In this document: positions 47,402-55,241 of the stretch, in pieces
Numbering within the stretch: the stretch's first letter is position 1
How the letters are laid out: each line of letters begins with the position of its first letter
Source: Streptomyces sp. NRRL S-350
GTDB lineage: Bacteria; Actinomycetota; Actinomycetes; Streptomycetales; Streptomycetaceae
Direction: 5' to 3'
NCBI RefSeq assembly: GCF_000719705.1
Contig: NZ_JOHO01000020.1
Location: 120,323 to 184,322, forward strand
DNA: 64,000 nt
Position numbers and translations under genes: made by a program
The notes under the pieces: generated by a model
Database searches by the model: none
What the model was told of the DNA's origin: nothing
What the model saw: only the letters and a program-made list of their open reading frames with translations

Positions 47402-50400
47402 ATGTACGAGCTGTCCCGTGTTCGCATGTGCTCGGCCGGTCCGGCGGCGGCCCGATTCCACGATGTGACCTTGGACTTCTCCGGGGTCGGCCGACCGGTG
47501 GCCCAAGTACAGGAAGACCTGTTCACAACGCCCGCGCACTTGCTGCGTCCCTCGCCGGCGAGCGTCCTGTTCCTGGAGAACGGCGGCGGAAAGTCGGTCT
47601 TCCTCAAGCTACTGTTCTCGGTCGTGCTCCCTGGCCAGCAACGGGTCAAGGACGCCCCGGACCCTCAGCTGCTCAAGGACTTCGTCTTGGCGAAGGACGT
47701 GTGCCACATCGCTCTGGAGTGGATGAACGCCGTCACTGGCCGTCTGTTGGTGACCGCGAAAGTGCTGGGGTGGAAGGACGGGGTCGTCTCGTCGGACCCG
47801 GAAAAGTTCATGGAGGAGTGCTACGCGTTCCGGCCGACCGAGGCCCTTGGCCTGGACAGCCTTCCCATCGTTGAGAACGGCAAATACCTGGCGCTGCCCA
47901 GCTACCGGAACCAGATGAAAGAACTGTTCGTTCAGAACCCGCGGCTGGAGCTGGACTGGCCGTCGACCCAGACGGCATGGAACGAGTTGCTGGGCCAGCT
48001 CGGGCTGGACCCGGAGTTGTTTCGATACCAGCGGGTGATGAACAAGGACGAGGGCGAGGCCGTCCACGCGTTCGCCATGGCCTCGGACGGCCGCTTCGTC
48101 GAATTTCTGCTCGAGGCAGTGTTTGAAGACAAGGGCCTCACCGATCTGGCTGACCTGGTCTCCACGTATTCGCACAAGCTCGCCGGCCGCAAAGATCTGC
48201 TGCTGGAGCTCCAATTCGTCGAGCGCGCCATGGCCTTGCTCGAGCCGGTCATCGAAGCGGCGACCGCAGTGAATGGGTCCCGTCTCCGGTCCGAGCAGGC
48301 TCAGCAGGAGATGGCGGCTTTTCACGGGCAGGTCCGGACGCGTGTGCGCGCCGAAAGCGATCGCGTGGCGCTCCTTGAACGCAGTGCACGCGACTTGACT
48401 GAGGCTCACACCCAGGCGAGTGGTGTGACGCGACGCTGGGCTGCGACGGTGGCCCGGCAGCAACAAGTTCTGGCGCAGTTGCGCCATGACCTGGCGAAGG
48501 AGGTGACCAGCCGGACCGAACACGCCGTGCAGGAGGCGAAAGACCTGGTGGCCGGCTGGGGCGCGATCGATGCGGTGCAGCGGCATCTGACTGCGGCGGC
48601 TGCGGCCCAGGAACTCAAGACGTTGGTGCGGGACGTGGAGCGGGCCGCCGAGCCGGCTCTTGCCGCCCGTGACCGATGCGCACGGGCGCTCGCGCAGGCG
48701 CTGCTACGACTGCGGGACCGAGCACAGAAGGAGCAGGCCGACCTTGGCGCCAAGGCGCTCGATGAGACGACGGCCGAGACTCGGGCCCGGGAGGCACGGG
48801 ACGCCGAGCTCCGGAAAGCAGAGCAGGCCGCAATTCAGGCCAAGGGGCTCCTGGAGCAGGTCGGCGACGCACGGACCGGAGCTGCGCAAGCTGTGACAGA
48901 CGGTCTTGCGGCAACCATTGACCTCGTTCCTCAGGCTGCGGTGGACGCCCGGCAGGCCGTGCACCGCACCAAGGACAAGATCAGCGCCTTGGAGAGGGAA
49001 GAGGAGGAGGTCGACCGCAAGCAGTCCAAGGCACAGGAAGCGCTGACCGCGGCAGTGGGTGCCGAGGCAACCGCCTTGGCCCAGTACGACCAAGCGCGAA
49101 AGTTGGCTGACACTGCTGCTTCCCGTACTGCGGCGATTGAGGCCACGCCACGGCTGGCCGAGCTCCTGGGTGCCGCTGTGCGGCTGGACCAGGATGCGCT
49201 GGTCCTGGTGGAACGCCTGAACTCGGCACTCGCGCAGGCCGAGCAGGACAGCGGCGCGCTGCAGGTTGAGCAGGCCCGTGACGAGTTGACCCGGACGGCC
49301 TTGAGGAACGGCGCTCTGCTGCCGCCCCCCGAAGTGGTTCAGGATGCCTGCCGACTACTAGGGGAAGCCGAGCCCTCCATCGTCGCTTGGCCGGGTTGGG
49401 AGTACCTCGCGGACTTCGACATCCCCCAGCGTCAGGAGATGCTGGCGCGGGCTCCCCATCTGGCCGCCGGGGTGCTGCTGAACTCGGTGGACGACAGCGA
49501 GCGGGCTCAGCAGATCCTCCTGGGACAAGCGGTAGCGACGGGCTACTACATCGCTGTGGGCACGGCCGCAGGATTGGTCGACGCCACCGGGAACTCCGCC
49601 AAGGACATGCTGTTCACGCTGCCGTTCGACCCCGCGCTGTACGACATGGAGGCTGCCGAAGCCGAGCGGCAGGCCGTTGAGGAGCGCTGGTCACGGTCCA
49701 CGGACATGCTGCGGGACCTTCGAGTCGCTCGGCAGCGGGACACCAAGCTGCAGCACACGATCACCGCGTGGCGTGTGGACTACCCGGTTGGCGCGCCGGA
49801 CGCATTGGAAGGGGCGCGCACCGACGCGGGTAAGGTTGCGGCCGAGGCCGAACGCGCCGTGGCAGAGCAGCGCCTGATCCTAAAGGGCCTCGCCCAGCAG
49901 CGTGAGCAGATCCGCGACGACCTGCACGACGCACGGGAGGACTACGGGCAACGGCAGCAGACCGAGCATCGGCTGACCCGGATCAGCGACGACCTGGCGC
50001 AGATACCCGTATGGCTGGAGCAAGCCGAGCAGGCCAACGGCACGCAGCGTGCCCACCTGGAGCAGGCCACCAAGGACTTGACACAGGCAGAGGAACACCG
50101 CCGCCTCGCACAAGGCCATCGCGATGCGAGCGACGAACGACGCCGGACCGCTGCCCAGGCGGCCCTGGACTGGTCCGCGCTGCCAGGGGCGGACGAGCTG
50201 CGGTCGGAGGAGGGGCAGCCCGACGACCCAGTTGCCGTGCCGGTGCTGCGAGACGCCTACGAGAAGGCCAAAGCCAATTTCGACAGTGCTGCTGTCCCCG
50301 CCGAGTTGCAGCAGCGGCTCCTACACGCCGAGGCCGCGGCGAGGGACGCGGCCCAAACATACTCAGGCCTGCCAGAAGCAGCCCGGGACCGGGCACGCCA

Positions 50401-51898
50401 ACTGCTGAAGACACCGCAGGGGATGGATAAGCGCAGCCAGACCGAAGGGCAACTGCTTGCCCAGCGAGCGCAGACGGCAGCGGAGCATGCGCTTGGCCGG
50501 GCAAACCGGGAACAGGGCCAGCACCAGACCGCGCTGGACGGCCAACGCCAGGCGTTCTTGGCGCAGACCGCAGACGGGACCGAGCCGATGCCGGTCGCCT
50601 GGACCTCGGACACCATCGACGACTGTGTGCGCTCAGTGGAAGCGGCCCAGGCCGAGCATTGCGCCGCGCGGGAGGCTGAGGCGACCGCGCTCGCACAGCA
50701 GCAGGGCGCGACCGAGGAGTTGACGCGTGCCAAGGAAGCGATGAAGGAGTTCGAGCAACTGATACGGGCGTTGGCGGGCACACCCGCGGGTCCAGGTGAG
50801 GCGGATCCCTACGTGGGCGACAGCGAGGCGAGCTGGGCCGACTATGAGCGCATCAACGGTACGGCCAAGGAAGCCAAGGAAGCCTTGGCCCGCTACGACG
50901 CACAACTGCGTGGCACCACCGAGCGCCTCACCCAGCACGCTGCCAGCACCCGGTACGCGCGACTGACGATCCCGGTGCGGCAGCAGATCATCGAGATCGG
51001 AACCGAGCAGATCGCCCACCACGCGGAGCACTGGCTTGCGGAGCTCACGCCCCGCAGAAGAAACCTTGCCGACGACATCAGCCAAGTCGACCAGCACCGG
51101 CAGACCATCGTCGAACATCTCAAGGGCGTGAGCGACAAGGCTCTTTCCCTTCTGCGCTCAGCCCAGCGGCTGTCCCGGCTGCCGCAGAGCCTGACGGGAT
51201 GGGGCGGCCAGGAATTCCTGCAGTTCGCCTTCCAGCGCCAGGCCGACGAACTACTACTTCCGAGACTGGGTGAACTCGCCGAAGAAGCGGCGGCCGGCCA
51301 GACCAGCGACGGCCGAAAGGTAGCGCGCGACGGGCTGTCGCTGCTGCTTCGTGCCGTGAACGCCGCCGTCCCGGCCGGGTTCCGCGTCCACATTCTCAAA
51401 CCCGACAAGGTCATTCGCGGCCAGCGGGAGCGGGTCTCCAAGGTCAAGGAGGTGTTCTCCGGCGGCCAGCAGCTCACTGCGGCGATCCTGCTGTACTGCA
51501 CGATGGCTGCGCTGCGGGCCAACCAGCAAGGACGCGAGCGCTCGCGATACTCCGGCGTGCTGTTCCTGGACAATCCGATCGGTCGCGCGAACGCAGAGTA
51601 CCTCCTGGACTTGCAGCGCGAGGTGGCCCACGCGCTGGGCGTGCAGCTCGTGTACACCACTGGTCTGTTCGACGAGGGTGCACTGGGGAAGTTCCCGCTG
51701 ATCATCCGGTTGCGCAACGACGCCGACTTGAGGGCCGCACGTAGGTATCTGGTGGTTGATGAGGTGATCAGCCGCCACTTGGACGGTCTGGCACCCGATG
51801 ATGGAACCGGGCGGATCGACAGTGCCAGGATCTTCCGCCGTGAGGAACCACGTGACATCCCAGAGGGGGACGATGGAGCTACCACGCCGGGAGAGTGA
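47402..51898 (+). CDS. jetC: Wadjet system protein JetC (SMC-like ATPase, MukB/MksB type)
   Basis: A 1498-residue SMC-like protein from ATG 47402 (GAAGG upstream). The Walker A is in VLFLENGGGKSVFLKLL (residues about 55-71). Long coiled-coil arms rich in E, A, Q and R fill the centre. The ABC signature is in VFSGGQQLTAAILLYC (about 1350) and the Walker B in GVLFLDNPIGRANAEYLL (about 1384-1401). Such proteins dimerise and extrude DNA loops, using ATP, together with JetA and JetB. It is preceded by jetB (17-bp gap) and overlaps jetD by 26 bases. It is long enough and has all the ATPase motifs to be active. Confidence 0.93.
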   Translation: MYELSRVRMCSAGPAAARFHDVTLDFSGVGRPVAQVQEDLFTTPAHLLRPSPASVLFLENGGGKSVFLKLLFSVVLPGQQRVKDAPDPQLLKDFVLAKDVCHIALEWMNAVTGRLLVTAKVLGWKDGVVSSDPEKFMEECYAFRPTEALGLDSLPIVENGKYLALPSYRNQMKELFVQNPRLELDWPSTQTAWNELLGQLGLDPELFRYQRVMNKDEGEAVHAFAMASDGRFVEFLLEAVFEDKGLTDLADLVSTYSHKLAGRKDLLLELQFVERAMALLEPVIEAATAVNGSRLRSEQAQQEMAAFHGQVRTRVRAESDRVALLERSARDLTEAHTQASGVTRRWAATVARQQQVLAQLRHDLAKEVTSRTEHAVQEAKDLVAGWGAIDAVQRHLTAAAAAQELKTLVRDVERAAEPALAARDRCARALAQALLRLRDRAQKEQADLGAKALDETTAETRAREARDAELRKAEQAAIQAKGLLEQVGDARTGAAQAVTDGLAATIDLVPQAAVDARQAVHRTKDKISALEREEEEVDRKQSKAQEALTAAVGAEATALAQYDQARKLADTAASRTAAIEATPRLAELLGAAVRLDQDALVLVERLNSALAQAEQDSGALQVEQARDELTRTALRNGALLPPPEVVQDACRLLGEAEPSIVAWPGWEYLADFDIPQRQEMLARAPHLAAGVLLNSVDDSERAQQILLGQAVATGYYIAVGTAAGLVDATGNSAKDMLFTLPFDPALYDMEAAEAERQAVEERWSRSTDMLRDLRVARQRDTKLQHTITAWRVDYPVGAPDALEGARTDAGKVAAEAERAVAEQRLILKGLAQQREQIRDDLHDAREDYGQRQQTEHRLTRISDDLAQIPVWLEQAEQANGTQRAHLEQATKDLTQAEEHRRLAQGHRDASDERRRTAAQAALDWSALPGADELRSEEGQPDDPVAVPVLRDAYEKAKANFDSAAVPAELQQRLLHAEAAARDAAQTYSGLPEAARDRARQLLKTPQGMDKRSQTEGQLLAQRAQTAAEHALGRANREQGQHQTALDGQRQAFLAQTADGTEPMPVAWTSDTIDDCVRSVEAAQAEHCAAREAEATALAQQQGATEELTRAKEAMKEFEQLIRALAGTPAGPGEADPYVGDSEASWADYERINGTAKEAKEALARYDAQLRGTTERLTQHAASTRYARLTIPVRQQIIEIGTEQIAHHAEHWLAELTPRRRNLADDISQVDQHRQTIVEHLKGVSDKALSLLRSAQRLSRLPQSLTGWGGQEFLQFAFQRQADELLLPRLGELAEEAAAGQTSDGRKVARDGLSLLLRAVNAAVPAGFRVHILKPDKVIRGQRERVSKVKEVFSGGQQLTAAILLYCTMAALRANQQGRERSRYSGVLFLDNPIGRANAEYLLDLQREVAHALGVQLVYTTGLFDEGALGKFPLIIRLRNDADLRAARRYLVVDEVISRHLDGLAPDDGTGRIDSARIFRREEPRDIPEGDDGATTPGE

Positions 51899-52994
51899 GC
51901 TGATCACGAGGCTACGCGCCTGGGCCAAGGCCCGCGGACGTAGCCCGTACGGCAACGTATGGATCCCCTTGGACGAGGTCCTCGGGGTGTTCCACCGTAT
52001 ACCGCACCGCAACGTTGCCGAGGCGTTCGAACCGGCGGTCCTGGCCGGCCTGCTAAGCGCACTGGAATCTAACGGCCTGATCGAGCAGACGCGCCAGCGC
52101 ACCGCAGAGAAGGTGTCCCTCCCGTTGAAGGTGAAGCTCCTGGCAGAGCGGCAGCGCCCCGCCGTTCCGCCTATGCCCATGTGGCATCCGGCACTGTCCT
52201 GGCTCGCCACCTCGTGGACAACCGCGAGCAGCAAACAGCGTGCCGCCTACATTGCGGTCAACCGCTGGCTCAAGAGCGGACCGGACCTGTTCGCGCTCCC
52301 GCTGCGGGAGCGCTGCTTGGAGATCTTCGGGACCTTCGGCTCCGAGGAGGACTACCTGATGCCGGAAAAGGCGCTGGACGATCTCAATTCAGGGCCCCTG
52401 TTCTCGGACGCGGCGCGGGTCGACCAACTCCTGCACGCCTTCCGGCCTCCGCCGCCGTTGATCACAGAGACGTTCCCGTTGGAGGACGACAGCCGCTACT
52501 GCCGCGTCGGGAATGGCGATGTGCTGTTCGTGGTGGAGAACGCCACCACATGGTGGTCTCTGGTGGAGAGCCTGCCCCAGGAACACCGGCTTGGCTACGT
52601 GGCCTGGGGTCTCGGCGGCACTTTCCGTGCCTCGATCCGCGCGATCAAGGCCAAGCACGGAATCACGCAGATCCGGTACTTCGGCGACCTGGACACAAGC
52701 GGGTTGCGGATCCCTTTGCGGACCTCCGAAACCGCACTGGAGCTGGGGCTTCCCCCTGTGCAGCCGGCCGAGCACCTCTACCGGGCGCTCGTTTCACTGG
52801 GGAGACCCCGCCGAGCCGCCGCCAAGGAAGCCTCCATCAGTACTGCCACCGCAGTCGAGCTGGCCGGATGGCTCCCCGCCTCGTGCCGGGCGAGCGGTGT
52901 CCAGATTCTGCAGGCAGGAAATCGCCTTGCGCAGGAATGGGTGACCTACCGCTATCTTCAACAGTCCACCGACTGGCACGCTGATGTGCGCTGA
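51873..52994 (+). CDS. jetD: Wadjet system protein JetD (TOPRIM nuclease)
   Basis: A 373-residue protein from ATG 51873 (GAGGGGG three bases upstream), overlapping the end of jetC. The N-terminal ~190 residues are a mixed helical domain (DUF3322-like position). The C-terminal domain is TOPRIM-like (DUF2220 type): the glutamate is E222 in LFVVENATTWW, and the acidic pair is D272/D274 in RYFGDLDTSGLRIP, so the metal-binding active site is intact. In Wadjet, JetD cuts closed circular plasmid DNA once JetABC has stalled after loop extrusion. The ENATTWW and GLGGTFR spacing differs from what I recall for type I JetD; the subtype is not assigned. Confidence 0.9.
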   Translation: MELPRRESELITRLRAWAKARGRSPYGNVWIPLDEVLGVFHRIPHRNVAEAFEPAVLAGLLSALESNGLIEQTRQRTAEKVSLPLKVKLLAERQRPAVPPMPMWHPALSWLATSWTTASSKQRAAYIAVNRWLKSGPDLFALPLRERCLEIFGTFGSEEDYLMPEKALDDLNSGPLFSDAARVDQLLHAFRPPPPLITETFPLEDDSRYCRVGNGDVLFVVENATTWWSLVESLPQEHRLGYVAWGLGGTFRASIRAIKAKHGITQIRYFGDLDTSGLRIPLRTSETALELGLPPVQPAEHLYRALVSLGRPRRAAAKEASISTATAVELAGWLPASCRASGVQILQAGNRLAQEWVTYRYLQQSTDWHADVR

Positions 52995-53048
52995 ACCGTG
53001 GACTGCTGGTGACGTTAGTCAGAGATTCGGTGGTAATAGGCGGCAACT

Positions 53049-53366
53049 TTGTCGAGGGTCTCATCGGCGATCTCCGTCGATGAGGAGTCGATCCGCCAGC
53101 TCGCTGAGAACCCGAAGGGCCGGATTCCGCTGAGCCTGCCCAAGGGAGCTTCCGTCGAGAAAGTTGCCGACCCCAAGAAGCTACTCAAGGAGTCACTGGC
53201 CATGGCCAGTGGATACTCCGGCCGCCGATTGAACGGTTTCCAGAAGCGTTTCCCCCAGCACCGGCACAAGCTCCTCGAACGCCTCGATCCACTTGGGCCG
53301 GTTTCTCTGCTTCCGTCATGGCAGACCTTCGTCAATGAATTGGACGCGGCGGTAAGAACGATGTGA
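53049..53366 (+). pseudogene. Gene fragment, C-terminal part of an unknown protein
   Basis: A frame of about 105 residues whose only possible start is a TTG without a ribosome site, yet the sequence is protein-like (EESIRQLAENPKGRIPLSL, then LLKESLAMASGYSGRRLNGF and LLPSWQTFVNELDAAV). This reads as the helical C-terminus of a larger protein whose 5' part is lost, probably a neighbour once carried by the island. The opposite-strand 141-residue frame over the same bases is less natural. I do not recognise the family with confidence. Confidence 0.45.
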
Positions 53367-53725
53367 CTGCCTCTCATCGCGATAGCTGTTGGAGTTCGCT
53401 CGAAACCCGACTCCGCCACCACGGCCAGGAGGTTCACCAAGCCTTGATACGGCAGTAGGGCGCCCCAGCGAAGGGGCCATCCTGCAGCCGAGTGGCCACG
53501 AGCAGGCTGCGGCCGCGGGCCGAACGGCTACAGGAGGGCCAGCTGGGTGACACAGGCGAATTGAACGTCACCTACGAGCCGGTTCGAAGTTTGGTAGCAC
53601 TGCGTAGCAGCCAGCAGTGAGCGGGCACCGCGCCCCTCGTCGCTGCTCAGCCCCTCTCCACTCATCTCACCTGTTGAGGCCGCCACATGTGCACTGATTG
53701 TGAAATGATCTTTTTTGCGACCTAT
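53367..53725. other. Right flank of the island, no gene
   Basis: About 360 bp of lower-GC sequence with no supported gene. A T-run (TTTTTT at 53711-53716) lies just before the right inverted repeat. Confidence 0.5.
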
Positions 53726-53744
53726 GTTTCCGCAGGTCAGAGGC
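53726..53744 (-). repeat. Right 19-bp terminal inverted repeat of the island
   Basis: GTTTCCGCAGGTCAGAGGC, the exact reverse complement of 44445-44463, 9.3 kb away. Confidence 0.75.
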
Positions 53745-53747
53745 ATG

Positions 53748-53850
53748 TTCGATCAGAACTACGACCTGTAGGCCGCTTTCCGACCTGCGGGAACGCAGAT
53801 CGGCCCACAGCGTTTCCGCAGGTCAGCGCCTCGCTGACCTGCGGAAACGC
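53748..53850 (+). repeat. Right boundary direct repeat (glnA tail remnant plus terminator)
   Basis: Starts three bases after the right inverted repeat. It encodes a glnA-like tail in frame (FDQNYDL and stop, against FELYYDL in glnA), followed by a 10-bp spacer and the same hairpin as behind glnA. There is no gene upstream of it to which the tail could belong, so it is a displaced or duplicated glnA end. Confidence 0.75.
53811..53849 (+). terminator. Second copy of the glnA-type terminator hairpin
   Basis: A perfect 18-bp stem (53811-53828 with 53832-53849) with a 3-base loop, differing from the 44481 copy at only one loop base. Confidence 0.75.
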
Positions 53851-53979
53851 TACCGAGGACGGACGCCGAAGCTCGAAGCGCACTTCGGGCACCGGCTGAG
53901 GGGGCATCGGGAGGGGGTCGGTACCGAAGGGCCGGGCATCAGGGGCCCCAGAGCGGGCCGATCCACGGCGGAAGGCGGA

Positions 53980-55224
53980 TCACCCGGCCGTTGCGGGACG
54001 CCGTGGCACCAGCTCCGTCAGGTAGTAGAGGGCCGCCAGCAGCGGGAACGCGATTCCGCACCATGCGATGCCCGCCCAACCGTACGTCGCGTGCACCGAA
54101 CTGGCCACGGCCGAGCCGACCGCGCCTCCACAGAAGAAGATCGCCATGTAGAGGCCGTTCAGTCGACTGCGTATTTCCGCACCCAGTGAGAAGATCGCGC
54201 GCTGCCCGAGCACCAGGTTGCAGGACACCCCGACGTCGATCAGCAGCGCCGCGACGAACAGGGTCGCGACAACGTGTCCGCCACTTGCGAACACCAGCAG
54301 AAAAGAGGCCACGACGGCGAGGATCGCAAAGGCCGTCGCAGGTTTCGTCAGGCCGCGGTCGGCGATGCGGCCGGCGAACGGCGCAACGAAGGCTCCCAGT
54401 ACCGCCGCCAGGGAGAAGACGGCGATGCCGGCTTGGCTGAGGCCGCACACCGGGCTCGCCAGGATCAGGGGCACGGCAGTCCAGAACAGGCTGAACGCCC
54501 CGAACAACATGGCGTGGTAGAACGCCCGTCGCCGCAGGATCGGCGTGCGGACGAGCAACTGGCCCATCGACCGCAGCAACACCAGGTAGTGGACGGACGT
54601 GCTCGGCCTCCTTTCCGGAAGGACCGAGCGCAGGACCACGGCGAGCACCAGCATCAGTCCGGCGGAGAGGGCGAACACCGCACGCCAGCCGAGCAGATCC
54701 GTCGTCATGCTGGACACCGGCCGCGCGAGCAGGATGCCCATCAGCAAGCCGCTCATGACGTTTCCGACGACCTGCCCACGGCTTTCGTCCGGGGCGAGGT
54801 GTGCCGCGAAGGGCACCAGCATCTGCACCACGACCGAACTCAGGCCGATCACCAACGAAGCGGCCAGGAACAGGCCGGCGTTCGACGCGACCGACCCGCC
54901 CAGCAGCGCCGCCGTGCACGCCACCAGGGTGACCACGATGAGACGACGGTTCTCGAAGATGTCGCCCAGCGGAACCAGCACGACAAGGCCGACGCCGTAG
55001 CCTATCTGGGTCAGGGTCACGACAAGGCTGTACGCACTCGGGTCCAAGCCCACATCGGGGCCGATCAGACCCGCCACGGGCTGCGCGTAATAGATGTTCG
55101 CCGCGACCGCGCCGCAGGCCAGAGCCATCAGGAAGGTCAGTCCGCGTGACATGCCCAGCTGCACGGGTTTGCTTGTTGCGCTCTCAGTATCCATTGCTCT
55201 CTCGATGAGATCGGGGCTCGACAT
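53980..55224 (-). CDS. MFS exporter (DHA family)
   Basis: A 414-residue, 12-helix transporter from ATG 55222-55224, with GGAG six bases upstream; the longer open frame is discarded. Helix 1 shows ALACGAVAANIYYAQPVAGL and the loop motif is LVPLGDIFENRRLIV, as in the Bcr/YbcL/NepI-like drug and nucleoside efflux group; loop 8-9 has FAGRIADRGLTKPA. It is the last gene of the cupin-monooxygenase operon, 17 bp behind it, so its likely job is export of that pathway's product or substrate. Confidence 0.88.
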   Translation of the reverse strand: MSSPDLIERAMDTESATSKPVQLGMSRGLTFLMALACGAVAANIYYAQPVAGLIGPDVGLDPSAYSLVVTLTQIGYGVGLVVLVPLGDIFENRRLIVVTLVACTAALLGGSVASNAGLFLAASLVIGLSSVVVQMLVPFAAHLAPDESRGQVVGNVMSGLLMGILLARPVSSMTTDLLGWRAVFALSAGLMLVLAVVLRSVLPERRPSTSVHYLVLLRSMGQLLVRTPILRRRAFYHAMLFGAFSLFWTAVPLILASPVCGLSQAGIAVFSLAAVLGAFVAPFAGRIADRGLTKPATAFAILAVVASFLLVFASGGHVVATLFVAALLIDVGVSCNLVLGQRAIFSLGAEIRSRLNGLYMAIFFCGGAVGSAVASSVHATYGWAGIAWCGIAFPLLAALYYLTELVPRRPATAG

Positions 55225-55241
55225 TTCTTCTCCGGGGCGAA

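Noticed and set aside
53015..53440. A 141-codon minus-strand frame after jetD
   Set aside because: It overlaps the more protein-like plus-strand fragment and lacks a ribosome site or recognisable motif.
44441..53979. Transposase, integrase or recombinase gene that could have moved the Wadjet island
   Set aside because: Every sizeable frame in the island was read; none shows DDE, tyrosine or serine recombinase motifs.
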